NCBI GenBank assembly: GCA_028023455.1 | Contig: JAQFVV010012499.1 | Coordinates: forward strand, 2,116,584-2,180,583 | Reading direction: 5' to 3' | Source: Epiperipatus broadwayi | Lineage: Eukaryota > Onychophora > Udeonychophora > Euonychophora > Peripatidae | DNA length: 64,000 nucleotides | The notes under the pieces: generated by a model | What the model was told of the DNA's origin: nothing | Seen by the model: the letters and a program-made list of their open reading frames with translations, nothing else | The model's database searches: none | Translations under genes and position numbers: made by a program | Part shown: positions 37,236 to 51,047 of the stretch, piece by piece | Layout: every line of letters begins with the position of its first letter | Position numbering within the stretch: the first letter of the stretch is position 1

Positions 37236-39866
37236 ATATTTACAAAAATAAATAAGAATTAGCATTATTTAACATAAAAAAATATTTACAATAAATCTTA
37301 TCAATAAATACATGGAATAAAATAAAAATACCTTTCACTCTAGCCATTCCAACATAAGATAAAATGAAACATACAACAGTAATGATAATATGTAATCTGC
37401 ATTCGGTAAAATAGTATTCTATTATTTCTATTGGGAAAAGATAGAATAAATTTATCAATTTCTAAAAACAAAAAAAAAACTTAATATTATACATATTCTA
37501 CTATAAACTCTATTTCTTATGATATAAATGCATCAATACAAGTTTATATTTTAAAATACATTTCTTAAAGACCAAATAAAATATTAAAAGAAAAATTATT
37601 TAAAACTTTCTTTAAAATTTGGCAAAGTATCATCCTGATATTTGGATATCAGAAAAATTTTAAATAAAATATAAATATTTCCCTCTATAAAATTAATTAT
37701 TATGCAAAAAATATTGTAGATGAAATTTTATACATTTTTGTAACTTAACTAGGTTTAAATTATTTAAAATAAACTTTAAGTAACTATCCATAAATTCTAT
37801 TGCTTGACATTTGTATTATTTTCATTTTTATCCTTTCATTTATCATACCATTCAAAATCATTTTCACTATTCACACTTTCATTCCATTTGAATATGCATC
37901 TGTTTGAGCTAAGTGATCTCTAATATTTGTATGAGCATTAATTATTCCTCTCTTATATTATATACAATGGCAATCATCAAACATCTTGACATCATCTGTG
38001 AAAGAAATTTCTATATACTCCATCTTGCTCTCTATCAAAATTATTACTTCAAATGGTTTAGTCATTACTCTACCAATTTATCAAACTATCTTCTATAATG
38101 ATACCTGTGGTGATAGATAGTGATTAAATTGTAGGGGTGTGAAATAATAAGAATGTTTCAAAAAATAAAATTATATCATCCTGGCTACAGTGCAAATCAA
38201 AAGAATAGGTCTGTATTCATCAGGCACTTAAAATTCAAGTCATGGCTCTATTATAGCACTTATTGATGATAATGAAATGCATCTGTCCATGGAAAAAGAT
38301 ATACAGCTCTATGTTATCTATATATTTTAATAATTTTAAAATATGGAAATACAATTCACATATAACAGTTTTCAACACATTCCTAACACCTAGGATTTCA
38401 TAAGAATATTATTACTCTCCTGATCACCATCCTATATCTTCCACATTGAATAACTCATTCAACATCATAAAATATACCAGCAGCATTTTACAATAACTTC
38501 CTAAATACAATATTAAATAAACAACAAACATTTAATTTCATTTGAAGATGTTTTTAAAAGTTTTCATGCACAAATGATCTTGATAAACCTCCATCAATAC
38601 TATACATTTTATCTATTCATTATGATATAATTTAGAAATCGGTATTATGTCTTTTATTGTATTTCAACAGACAACATTAGTAAAAATAACATATTAATAA
38701 TATAACAATTTATGCATATATAAGCATTCACATTAAAATAAACATTTAAAATATCATTAGATGTTTTTCAAACATTCATCAGCATTTATCAATTCTTTCA
38801 TATAATACACATGATAATTTTATCAATGATTCATTCCTCTGTTTAACATTAAATTCAAGCAATGTGAAATATTGATCTTAAAATACTAATTAGGATATAC
38901 TTTTCTTAAATAAAGGGAAAGAAACAAAATTATTGAGCAAAATGTAATCTAAATAACAATAAAAAATTACCAATGACCTCATTTTAATGTTACATCATTT
39001 ACGGCAATCCACTTAAAACATACATCCAAAGAAAAAATTACAATTGAAATTTGCCTTGTTCAGAATTTCTGAATACCCATTAGATTTTTTTAAAACATAA
39101 TAATAAAGTTAATCTATTTTAAACAATATAATAACAACAAGTTAGTTTTAAAATAAATAATTGTAAGCTTTTAAATACTAATGTTAAAACCTAATACTAT
39201 AAAAAAAAATCATAATAATAAAGTTTAAAATTACGAAAGCATTTTTCCTCCTTACTTGTAAGATGAATTGCTTGTCAGGCAGCTCGCTCTATTGCCTAGC
39301 TACACTTAAACAGCGTTGTGCACAATTATATCTTTATCTTGGCACCATATAAAGAAATGTACAAAGGACAACATTAAAATCCAATAAAATTCAAGAATAT
39401 TAGTAATTCTGACGAAATAATTGGTCATGCCCTTTTTTTTCTCTGGGCATTTATTCAAACATATAATACCTTTTTTAAATAATTTATGGATCCATTTATG
39501 AAAATAATGCTTACTTACATTTTCGGTCTTTATATAGAACAAGTACATGTTGCAGTGAATATAATACAATTAATATTCACATTTTCCATGGCAAAATCAT
39601 TAATAGCCGACATTATATAATGTAAATTATTTATTTAATATATTTATCAGCAGACATAATTATGAATTAAAATAAATATTTCTTTTTTTAAGAAAAATAC
39701 GATTTTTTTCCATCCTTTTAAAACATATATCTTGTCACTTAATATCTTTCCCTTCCAGGAAAAGAGATAGTTATATCATTCTAACATTATTAAAACTTTT
39801 TAAAAGATGAATATGAGTTCATTATTTCCAGATAAATTATGTTAAAATATAATTTGTATTGATTTA
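37236..39866. other. AT-rich DNA, no gene recognised
   Basis: Only short random ORFs are present. A CT/AG-richer patch at 39240-39320 has no recognisable ends. Confidence 0.5.
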
Positions 39867-39880
39867 TTTAATAGCTATAC

Positions 39881-39972
39881 CACTAAATATCACATAGTCA
39901 CCATTTCTTATGCTTGCTCATAACTGTTACTAAAACACTGAGTGGCACTACTGCAAAGAGAGCTTTGCCTGT
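39881..39972 (+). mobile_element. 92 bp foldback derivative (family B, small form)
   Basis: The insert starts CACTAAATATCACATAGTCA and ends GAGCTTTGCCTGTT. Both ends match the 392 bp (57450) and 1070 bp (45419) copies, but the middle is deleted. Flanks are a 14 bp target duplication with one mismatch: TTTAATAGCTATAC (39867-39880) and TTTAATAGCAATAC (39973-39986). Confidence 0.8.
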
Positions 39973-39986
39973 TTTAATAGCAATAC

Positions 39987-42900
39987 TTTTTAAAAAATAT
40001 AAAAGACATTTAAAAGTCATCTTCTTCAATTTGTCTTTAAATACATTGTTCTTAAAATGTATGTTCTTTTTTGATTTTTTTAAAGACAAATCAAATATGG
40101 GTTATTACTATCAATTATACACTAAAACAGACATTCATCATACCATAAGATATTTTAAGTTTGGTTTTAAGCACAGGTGCAGAGTCTTAATTTTCTTCTC
40201 TTTTCAAATTTAATATTACAAATAAGATTTTTAATAAATATCTGGTTCCTCTTAAATACCTCAAATAAACTAGCTACATTGCAGTATGATTAAGTCATTT
40301 GAAATAAATACTAACTCATTTCAAATGTATTATTTATAAAAATTACAAGGTTCTTATGTAAATCCACTCCAGTTTTGTTGCAGTAATTTTCTTGATATTT
40401 GGTATTCATCTTTACCATATTTAAGTAGCCACTATTGCATTCCATAAAGTTATTGATGTCCTAAATTAAGTTTCAAGTACATAAACTGACAGGGAAATTT
40501 GGTGTTTAGTGATTCATTATTTAAGCATTTATCCTAATTATATTTTTAAAACAACACCTTTAAGTAAATGACAATAATTTAAAAGAAATCACTACTGTTA
40601 CAGTATAAAAATAAATATAGTTATAAATTTCAAACTATATCTGTAAATCACTGAAATCACTGAAAAAACAATTAACTAATATGAAAAATCTATCTAGAAT
40701 GGCTTCAACCTCTTTTTATACTGGTCTTAATCCAATGATTTCATGAATCAATACTGCTTGTGCAAATCTGTTAATTTATATAACTCCATCAATATGATTT
40801 TTAAAATTAAGTTATAAAACTATGAGTCATTAATATTAAATATTATCAAGTTATTTAATACATTAAATATTAGATATTTTTATCAAAAATAAATAAATAT
40901 CCTTATTAAAACAATTTTTAATATTTAAACAATCTGAAATTGATTTAAAAAAAATAAATTATTACACTTAAATAAAATAATAATTTTAAATATTACTTTT
41001 CTAACATTATCTTTAGTCTGAATATTGGCCACACTTTATTATGTATCAAATTTTGTTAACAAGTTAAAACTAAAGTTGTCTTTCCCTAACTTACTGAAAG
41101 CACACATATTCATACACATCTAATTATATGATACTTCCAGTACCTTTTAAAATAATATTAAATTAACTTATTATTCCAAATAATATTTTAAACAAAATGA
41201 ATTATCTTAAATAAATAATATAAAATATTTATTACTGTAATTAAGCTATTCTATCATTATAGTATCTTTAAATATAATAAATAAAAATGAATATTATCTT
41301 TTAAATAATTTATTGTATCATTTTATATTTAATTCATTTTAAAATGAGTTCACACTATCAAATATATCTTTATAAGCCCCTATCTACTGAGTTTGAACCC
41401 ATGCTATCTATAATATTTGAATTATATACTAGAAAATAACCTAAATTTATTTTTTTCAATACAACTTCCTTTCCAACTCTACAATATATATATATATATA
41501 TGTGTGTGTGTATGTGTGAGAGAGAGAAAGAGAGAATGAGAGAGAGAGTGTATATGTGTGTGACAAAAGTACTTAAACCTTAATTAAATATATAATTATA
41601 TTCCACAGAATTGTGTAGACAATTAACTATTGCTACAGTATCAAAATTGCTATGCCTGCATTTTAATGCACTGCATTTTTATATATGTATGAATAAAGCA
41701 AAAAGGAATGACAAGTAGAGATCTGAACAATTAAATAAGACCGGAAATAGAATGATAAAATAGATTGTATACATAGTATTTGTAAAGAAACAAAGGCAAA
41801 AAAAATTAACTGAAGAAGATATGAATAAGAACAAAAAATTACATAGTCAGTAAAAATAGAAATATATAAATATGTATTAACGATTTTAAAAACTGTAAAC
41901 ATAAATATTAATTTCATTAAAATATCAACATACATTAATTTCAGTTATTTTTATTTTCTTTAAATTAAAAATCGGATGTATGCTTTGTCGATTTTGCCAA
42001 TTAAAATGGCATGCAATCAATCAAAGAGGCTATCTAATTTAAAATCATTAAGCAAACAAATACAAGTCTAAACAAATTCTCTGTGTAATTGAATACCAAT
42101 ACATAATTAAGACTTTAACAAAGTAAATGAAATATAAACTTACAATAATGTCAAAATATAAAAAATAAACAGTTAAAAAATTATATAAAAGTCGATTAAA
42201 CTATTCCATTTTAAAAATGACATTTAAAAAAGACAGCATCAATTGTCTTTATTAATAAAAATAATCATTCCAATAAACTAATTCGAGTCCATCAATTTAC
42301 ATAATGCAAAACACAATACGGCTTTCATTACTTTAACAGAAATTAGATACAATATTTAAATAAAAAGTGAGAAAATAAAGCATTAAATAACCGCACAATT
42401 TGACAAATTATTTCTTATATAACTTAATTATAGTACTGATATGAACTTAGTCAGATGCGATCTAGTTGTATATTACATGTCGCATTAATTAGAGAAATCT
42501 ATCAAACATTGATAACATTACAAAATGAAAATAATGAAAGTAAAAAAAATTCTCTCCATTTAAAAAAAAAAAATCATAATCATATTTTTATTCATAAAAA
42601 TAATTTGATGACATTTAAATATCTCTAAAACTTAGCGTATATTAAAGTGTAGTTATAAAGAAATCACTAGTATTTTCTATTCGTTGTATTAATAATAGCC
42701 AAGGAAAGAATTAAAAACAAATAATTTCTAGTTTATACGAATGTTATAAATAAAGAATATATAAGATAAAAATTAAATATTAAATTAATTAAAGCTAAAT
42801 TCTAATTTTAACACACACACACCCAAATAATAATAATAAAATTAATTAAAGATAATTATGATTTAATTACAATTATAGCAAAAACTAATATACAACCGGT

Positions 42901-44015
42901 TAATGGTAATTACTAGAAGAAAAAAAAGTAAAAAAAAAAACAAAAATAATAGCTGATTAGTATTAATTAATAGTTAAATAAAAACAACAAAATACAAATA
43001 TAAGCTGAGGATGAAGAAAACATCCATTCTCAGGGGGCATGCAAAAGCTATACAAAAGTTAAGAAAAAAAGTAGAATGAAGAAAACATCTGTCAACCATC
43101 AACAAGTATATCAAGATAACTGTGTGGCTAATAAAATTAAAAATCCATTTACATGTAAAAAAAAAAATACTCATCATAACAAGCTCTCTTCATCATGATC
43201 ATTAGTGGGTTCAAAAGAATACCGCTATTAATTTAAACACAACTAGAATGGTATTTTTGTATATAATGGAAACAATGAAAATGGTGTGTTAAGTCAAATG
43301 ATGCCTCAGTTGAAGCCCAAACAATAAAGTTTTTCCAATGCTAAAAACAAGCCTAAAATGAGTTCAAAAGTAATGATATAGATATTATCTATGCTACAGG
43401 AGAACAGTTTCTCGTCAATTGCAATTATATAGTCACGTAATGAAAAAGCAACTTCTATACTAAGAAGAAGCCGATTTGAATCAACAAACTGATATAGTCT
43501 TAATTCTAAATTATATTAAAGACATGGACTAATTAATTGATTTTATTTATAAGTTACTGTGGAAGACATACAGGTATTCCAAAAAAGCAAGTTTAATGAT
43601 TGTTTTACAAAAGTCATAATAAAATTTTGTTTTTATATACATATAAGTAAGAGGCTTCAATAAATTATATAATTTTTATTATTATTTTTAAATGTGTAAG
43701 CATTGTTTACTTTTTTTATTATTTAGGAAGACTGATCTTGTAAACAATATTTATATTTATCTTTTATCATTTTCCCCATATACATTTCGGTAATCTATCC
43801 ATAAAATGATAATGAAGATAATGCTGCCTAATAAGTTGGGGAAGAAAGCTTATTAAATAGAAGATCTATTAAATCCTCCCAGAATTTGACATGGGTTTTC
43901 ATATGTTCTTTGTGACATAAATACTTTGAAAAGAATTGTAATAATTTATGAATATTTAATTTTAATATATATATGAAGAGTAAGTTACTGTTAACACTAA
44001 CTGAAATAATTATAG
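39987..44015. other. AT-rich DNA, no gene recognised
   Basis: Repeats are limited to microsatellites: (TA)n(TG)n(AG)n at about 41484-41562 and a short (CA)n and (TAA)n near 42812-42840. ORFs are short and low-complexity. Confidence 0.5.
41484..41562. repeat. (TA)n(TG)n(AG)n compound microsatellite
   Basis: Consecutive TA, TG and AG tracts with a few interruptions. Confidence 0.95.
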
Positions 44016-44582
44016 AAAATATACAAACCATTATACAATTACAAATATCCAGTAACGCCCTCTGTTTAAAGTTCTATATCTCAATAATAGCAAACCGTAA
44101 AATGATACCACTCTACGGTTGTATGCTAAATGATATTAAATATTGAAATACAGACCTACTCAAACACAGAGCATGGAATTTTAAATAAGCGAACGATCTT
44201 AAATTTTGCTAATAAACTAACAAGTTTACAAAGTTATTAAAGACAAACTAAACATTAGATTTTAATATTTAAACTCCTCCCAAACTAACACTAACTGAAC
44301 TTTTCATTTATAGTTTGGGAGGAGTTTAAAGATTAAAATCTAATGTTTAGTTTGTCTTTAATAACTTTGTAAACTTGTTAGTTTATTAGCAAAATTTAAG
44401 ATCGTTTGCTTATTTAAAATTCCATGCTCTGTGTTTGAGTAGGTCTGTATTTCAATATTTAACATCGTTTAGCATACAACCGTAAAGTGGTATCATTTTA
44501 CGGTTTGCTATTATTGAAATATAGAACTTTAAACAGAGGGCGTTACTGGATATTTGTAATTGTATAATGGTTTGTATATTTT
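44016..44582. repeat. 567 bp near-perfect palindrome
   Basis: Arms of 272 bp (44016-44287 and 44311-44582) are about 98% identical as reverse complements, with a 23 bp loop. The arms contain CAGTAACGCCCTCTG / CAGAGGGCGTTACTG about 35 bp from the outer ends. The loop contains TAACACTAACTGAA, which also lies just outside the left arm (43992-44005). There is no coding capacity. It could fold into a very long hairpin as DNA or RNA. It may be a foldback transposon or a replication-born inverted duplication. Confidence 0.93.
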
Positions 44583-45418
44583 ATATATATCACAATTGCC
44601 TTGAATAGACCAATTTTTATATTTAAAACTGTTTAATTGTCAATATCCTTCTTAATTATTGGTCTCAATTCAAAAACATGTACATAGTTCATCATCCATA
44701 GTAAGAAGTCATGTTTTGAGCTGAAAGAAAAATTGGATTATTACTGAAAACAATTATTATACTACCAGTATGTAATATAACCATAGGGGTTTTTTCTGAG
44801 GAAAAAAAGTAGTATACTTAATAAGGGATACATTAAATCAAACTCCCACCTAAAAAAATATTTATGGATAAACATTAAATGTCTCATTGAGAAATGATTT
44901 GCTGCAAAATGATCATGACATATAACCAAAATACTTTATTAAAGCAGCTATATAAATGATATAAGATTTGATCATAATCATGAATATCAATTCTAATTAC
45001 AATTAATTAATGTATATTAAAATTTCATTAATCTTCATTAAAGTGGCGATGCTTAGGTGAAATAAAATTAAATTTGGTTATCCAATGATAAATCTATCAG
45101 AATATTCTGAAGTAGAGTCAGTAGAGGCAACATAGTTCCTGATATATTATGAACAATAGAATAAAAATAATTATCATGATACTCAGAAAATTTCTTAAAA
45201 CATTACCATAATTATATTCTATCATATCAATTAACTTTTAAAACATGATATATGCTGTTAAACACAAGCATTTAGCAAATAAACAGTGAAACAGATTAAT
45301 AATATATATCTGAAAAGATATATGTCTGGAAATATGAACTATTTAGGTTTCACCTTCCAATACTTTTTTAAAATATTAAATGCATATTGAAGAATGATCT
45401 TTGACTTAAGTAAGTGTT

Positions 45419-46488
45419 TAACCACTAAACATCACATGATCACCATTTCATACTAGAACATAATTGTTGTAAACAAAGGCAAAACTCTCCATACAGTAGT
45501 GCCACCCTGTGCTAACCAGAATAATCAATAGATGCCAGAAGGCTTGTGCATAAAATCCCTATCTAGTGCCTACTCCCCAGACTAGTTTCTGGCTTGTGGC
45601 CATCATCAGTGAGGAGCCTTGATTTTGAGAGCACTGCACCTAGATCTTAGGATTTAATGCAACCCTCCAGCAGAGACCTTTTAACTCTACTTTACTACAA
45701 AACTATGAGAATGAAATTGAAAACACAAAATGTTTTCAAATTTCATTCTCATAGTTTTGTAGTAAAGTAGAGTTTTTGTTTTCAATTTCATTCTCATAGT
45801 TTTGTAGTAAAGTAGAGTTAAAAGGTGGCTGCTGGAGGGTTGCATTAGATCCTAAGATCTAGGTGCAGTGCTCTCAGATCCAAGGCTCCTCACTGATGAT
45901 GGCCACAAGCCAGAAACTAGTCTGGGGATATTGGATGAGTAGGCACTAGATAGGGATTTTATGCACAAGCCTTCTGGCATCTATTGATTACTCTGGTTAG
46001 CACAGGGTGGCACTACTGTATGGAGAGTTTTGCCTTTGTTTACAACAATTATGTGCTAGTATGAGATGGTGATCATGTGATGTTTAGTAGTTTAACACCA
46101 ATCCTGCCTAATAGGATAGTGGTGGCTATGGTTGTTTAAGAGCCAAAGACACCAAAATGTATGGGTGCTGAAGTGAGTTCAGACACATATGACTATATAA
46201 GCTATTGAGCTTAGATTGAAAATATTTTTGTGTTTTCAATTTCATTCTCATAGTTTTGTAGTAGAGTTAAAAGGTGGCTGCTGGAGGGTTACATTAGATC
46301 CTAAGATCTAAGTGCAGTACTCTCAGATCAAAGGCTCCTCACTTATGATGGCCACAAGCCAGAAACTAGTCTGGGGATATTGGATGAGTAGGCACTAGAT
46401 AGGGATTTTATGCACAAGCCTTCTGGCATCTATTGATTACTCTGGTTAGCACAGGGTAGCACTACTGTATGGAGAGTTTTGCCTTTGT
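45419..46488 (+). mobile_element. 1070 bp foldback element (family B, large form)
   Basis: The left part (45419-45719) is the inverted complement of 45740-46086. The right arm is then repeated directly at about 46230-46488 after a ~140 bp unique spacer. It starts TAACCACTAAACATCACATG and ends GAGAGTTTTGCCTTTG. The element is flanked by a perfect 13 bp direct repeat, TTAAGTAAGTGTT (45406-45418 and 46489-46501). A 33-36 bp AT-rich block near the centre (ATTTCATTCTCATAGTTTTG) is present several times. No ORF. The same ends bound the 392 bp and 92 bp copies. Confidence 0.88.
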
Positions 46489-46501
46489 TTAAGTAAGTGT
46501 T

Positions 46502-47838
46502 GTTAACATTTTATATTCCTTCTTTGGGAATATTTAAAATATTTAAAAAGATGACCTACTAATATCAAATATACAAGGAAATTATCCATGAATGATTTTC
46601 TAACTATAAAATCTCAAAAATGGAGCTTAAAATGTCCTAAGAAATAAATAATAATGCATATATAGATATATCAATCAAAGAAAATCCACAAATTTATAAA
46701 TATATCAATCAGATTTTCTCTTTAATAAAAGAAATATATATATATAAGTAATAAATATCTCACTTTAGCTTACAAATATATAATTTGTTTAAATTAGCAT
46801 TAGAATAATAAAAAAATCAATTAATAGCACATTAATTTACTGTGTACCAATTTAAGTTATAACTAAGAAGATAAATCCAAGATGATTTTATTACAATCAT
46901 AAAGATCATGTTGTGATTTCATATCTTACAGAAAAATAAAACAATCTAAGTTCTGATGATACAATCGTGTATATTTTAGAGATTTATTTATATTGATTCC
47001 AATCTGCATTTTATATCATACCTCTAGGAGCTACATATTTTATTATTTCTAAAGTTAATCCAATTACATGTTTCTGTTAACCTGGTATGAGGTTTCTTTA
47101 TGCAGTGGAGGAGGGGGGGAACTTACCTCTCATATAGAGTTGGGGACTTAGAATGTTAGCTCAAATCAAATATGTCATTTTCCTACTAGAATAAACTGAT
47201 TAGGGTTATAATAAAATGACTATGTTTTCAATGTGATGCATTATATATCATTACTAATTATAACAAAGTAATATGAAAAAAAATAATAATAATTAAAAAT
47301 CAACTAACAATAAACAATCATAACAGTCAGAAATTATTTTTTTTACATTACATAAATAAAAAATGATAGTAAACTTTTCCGTGACCTATCAATGAATGAT
47401 TAAAAATAATAAAGATACCAATACTATTTACAAAGCTCCTGATCAGTGAGACTATTTTACGATTTCCTTTCCTTATTTTACAAATTTAATAAGTTTAGCT
47501 GTATATTTATTTTCCTAATTTTGGTTCAATCACAGGGTTAACATTGAAATAAATCCTAGACTTACTTGAAATATCTTCAACAATCGATTTCAAAGCAGAA
47601 TCATAAGTTATTGGCAAATTTAACGAATTTATAAATTAATATACAAGAAATCAAGAAGGACTTTTTAATAAATTAAATAGTCATTTAATTTCTCAATCTA
47701 ATTCATGCAAATAATTTCAAAATCATATACATAAATAAAAGTTTTTGGATTAAACTGTGTGTTATTTTTGCTTACTTCCCAACATTTCAACAAAATAGCA
47801 TCCACCATTGTCAAGGTTAACTTACCAAAAAAAAAAAA
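46502..47838. other. AT-rich DNA, no feature seen
   Basis: No gene, repeat boundary or structural RNA was recognised. A short G-run is near 47110. Confidence 0.5.
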
Positions 47839-48210
47839 CCATTAGATCTCAAATAGTAACAAGATTCAGCATGTGATAAAGAATAAGATTAAGCGTGAAG
47901 TAGGTGAGCATTCTGAATATATGAATTAACAAAATGTTTATTTTATTCAGTTTCACCATTAATTGTTTTCAAGTTTATATTAGAAGAAAAACATAAAATA
48001 AGTTGTCTCCATAAAGCTGGAACACATTGTGCTTCATCAGTTCCGTGGAGACCATTCATTTTCTCTCTTTCTTCTAATATAAACTTGAAAACAATTAATG
48101 GTGAAAATAAACATGTTGTTAATTCACATATTCTGAATGCTCATCTACTTCACACTCAATATTATTCTTTACCTCATGCTCAATCTTGTTATTATTTGAG
48201 ATCTAATGGC
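47839..48210. repeat. ~370 bp foldback repeat
   Basis: Arms about 47839-47989 and 48068-48210 are reverse complements at roughly 88-90% identity (for example TAATATAAACTTGAAAACAA opposite its complement). The 78 bp loop is richer in G+C. It differs from the neighbouring palindromes. No target duplication was resolved. Confidence 0.88.
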
Positions 48211-48597
48211 TTTTAAATTCCCATGCCAATATAAGAGTTCTAGTAAATTTACTTATCTTAAGTTGCCATTACATATTGCATTTCTATTATATTTTTTAAA
48301 TTAAGTTGAGGTTATTTTTATATTTATTATTTTTTCTATTTGACTGATTAGTAAAAAAAAAAATTAATAATATAATTTATATTGTTTATTTAATTTATTT
48401 TACTGAAAAAGACATTATAATGATGTATAGTATTTCCATAAATTATGATTAATATCATGTTTAACATATATCAGTTAAGTCAAATTAACATTTAAGAGTA
48501 ATAAACTTATATCCCTCATTATATTTTGCCAAAATTTCAATTGGACTACTGTCATCATTAATATTCATAACATTATTGCTTAAATATGTAAATACAG
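48211..48597. other. AT-rich DNA, no feature seen
   Basis: Spacer between two palindromic repeats. Only low-complexity sequence is present. Confidence 0.5.
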
Positions 48598-49305
48598 AGA
48601 TTTGAACTCAGAATTTTTCAGTCTATTCATTCTCCACTCTATCTCAAACAGCCTATACACATGCCCACAGACATGTGAAAAAAATACATGCAGAATTAGT
48701 AGTCATCAATGGGGCTGATATCATAATCTTCCACACACATATACAGTCAGTGCTCAGTTTATATTAAGCCTGCAATTCCTTAAACTTTATTGGACATGAT
48801 TCAATCTTCTCACTCATCCAACTATTCAACTATCCATTTTATTGAAAAACTGATGATGGAATGCTCAAAGCCCTTGTTGGATTTGATGTTTTCATCATAT
48901 GCATGTAGACATTACATCAATCTAACCTCTTATATTAGCAAACATTATGTCATATTCATATGTATTGATAGAAAGATGGATATGAATATTATATCAAATC
49001 CAACAAGGACTTTGAGTGTTCCACCATCATTTTTTCAATGAAATGAATGGTTGAATAGTTGGAAGGGTAAGAAGATTGAAACCTGTCCATTAATGTTTTA
49101 GGAATTTCTATCCTAATATAAACCAAGCACTGATTGAATAGATGTGTGGGAGATAATGATCTGCCCCAACTGATGAGAGCTTGCTCTGAATGAAATATGT
49201 ATATTGGGAATCATGCATCTTTTTTTTGCATGTGTGTGTGGGTCATATGTATCAGTTGCTTGAAATAGAATGAAGGATAAATAGACTACAAAATCCTGAG
49301 TTCAA
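48598..49305. repeat. Family D palindrome (head-to-head tRNA-like units)
   Basis: The left arm 48598-48900 (ATTTGAACTCAGAATTTTTC at its outer end) pairs with the right arm about 48985-49305, which ends GAGTTCAAATGCC. Both outer ends therefore carry the B-box-like motif pointing inward from each side. Shared landmarks with 8.0-9.1 kb include CAGTGCTCAGTTTATATTAA and TTGGACATGATTCAATCTTC. The ORF at 48790-49041 lies across the palindrome centre and is not a gene. Confidence 0.8.
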
Positions 49306-50418
49306 ATGCCAAACATTCAGTATAAACAATTACATATTAACTTAGAGTTAATTATTGCTTAAAATTACTTCTATATTAAAAGTTTGTAATATGATCTCTG
49401 TATTATTGTAACTTTTATGGGATGTATTATGTTCAAATTTTTTGAAAGGGTATGAAAGATTATCAGGTTTATTATTCTGCAGTTAAACTTATATGGCCTT
49501 AATAACATTAACGTCCATAAATAGTAAGACAATAGAGATAGTCTTATTTCTAAAAGTAATACAAACATTATTAGATTATTCTAATGCAACTTAATTATGT
49601 CAAAAGTTTGTTACAAATTATGATGTAGCTCTCGATTCAAAGATGCTAAATGAAACTAATAAGATGGCAGGCAACAGCAAGACAAGCTATCCCCAACCAA
49701 GACTAATTATTTGATCATTGAACCCAATTGTCGAATTTACCCAAAATTATTCTATTCCGCAAATTTGACACATAGCAGGCAATATTTTTATTACTGCTAC
49801 TATATAATAAATATAAAAAAAGAATTAAATGTTGAACTTCAGCAAATTCAATTAATTTTAATTTTCAGGATTATTATAACTTTAAAAAAAATGAATAAAA
49901 AAGCAAAAATAACTTCATTAATAAACATAAATTAAAAAATGAATAAATTATTGCTAACCAATTATATTTTGTAGCAAGAAATTTAGTGTTCATATTTTGT
50001 TAATTAAAATTAAAAAAGACTGAACTACGTTGCAAAATGTTATAACTAATTCCCAATTCTAATTTAACATGTTTTTTTTTCTTCTTTAACTAAAACAAAA
50101 AAAGGAATGCTTCCATCAACTAATACTAATATTTATAAATTAATTGCATTTTAAATAAAAAGGAGAGAGATAAAATTTTACTTTTTACATTTTGAAATAA
50201 AATAATTTCTGCGGTAAATGAGTTCTAGTTCTAATATATATTAATATAAAATGTGTACATGTTTGTGTATTTCTATATATGTGTGGGTGTGTGGGGGTGC
50301 GCGCGTGCGTGGGTGCGTTAATCGTAATATTATCACGGATGCATGGTGTTTCGTACTATTATTTTCGGGAGAGTCCGTGTAGTATATATATGTAAAAGTA
50401 ATAAATAGGGTATACAAC
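49306..50418. other. AT-rich DNA, no gene recognised
   Basis: Short random ORFs only. A GT/GC-rich patch at about 50280-50320 (GTGTGGGGGTGCGCGCGTGC) immediately precedes the family C start. Confidence 0.5.
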
Positions 50419-50850
50419 TGTAATGGGATGGGTGATAGGAATCATTATCATATCAAACATCATAATTAACATTGTTCAATGAGCATGAGCAAAACTCATG
50501 ACTGGAAATAAATAATAAACAATATATGTTATAAACGTAGCATTACGGCAGTAAACGAATGAACAGTGATCCTTTTTTGACTGGATTTAAAAAAAGTTAG
50601 ACACATTAAAAAACAAGTTAATTATGATCTAACTAATGCCAAACTTAGAATATATTATAAAAGCAATCCATAATCATAAAAATAATTCTACATCAAAAAT
50701 GTTCTAATCATTCTATCACTGCTGACTATTATCAATGCTCATGACCATTTATAAAATGGTAATTATTATAAAGTGAATGAACTTTAAAGGAAATTTTTAT
50801 TTTTGGACCATCCAAATAATCCTATAGAAAACTATCTGGATGTTCAGAGA
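50419..50850. mobile_element. 5' portion of a third family C element
   Basis: It starts TGTAATGGGATGGG, identical to copy 2, followed by diverged family C sequence (GAGCATGAGCAAAACTCATG, and near 50785 a TTTAAAGGAAATTT then CTGGATG block). I could not find a matching GTTACA-type 3' end, so the copy is truncated or strongly decayed. Confidence 0.45.
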
Positions 50851-50855
50851 CAATA

Positions 50856-51047
50856 CCTCCACATATACATAGAATAATACAATTATTGCTTAAAACTAGC
50901 TTAGGATTGCAAAGGTCTTTGGGATTATGAGTGTAAATAAGAGAAAATATTCCTCCACATATACATAGAATAATACAATTATTGCTTAAAACTAGCTTAG
51001 GATTGCAAAGGTCTTTGGGATTATGAGTGTAAATAAGAGAAAATATT
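50856..51047. repeat. Perfect 2 x 96 bp tandem duplication
   Basis: The unit begins CCTCCACATATACATAGAAT and ends AGAGAAAATATT. The two copies appear identical, unlike the older repeats around them, indicating a recent local duplication. Confidence 0.95.

Noticed and set aside
39898-40213. Overlapping ORFs on both strands near 39.9-40.2 kb
   Set aside because: They span the 92 bp foldback insertion and flanking AT-rich DNA and have no recognisable domain.
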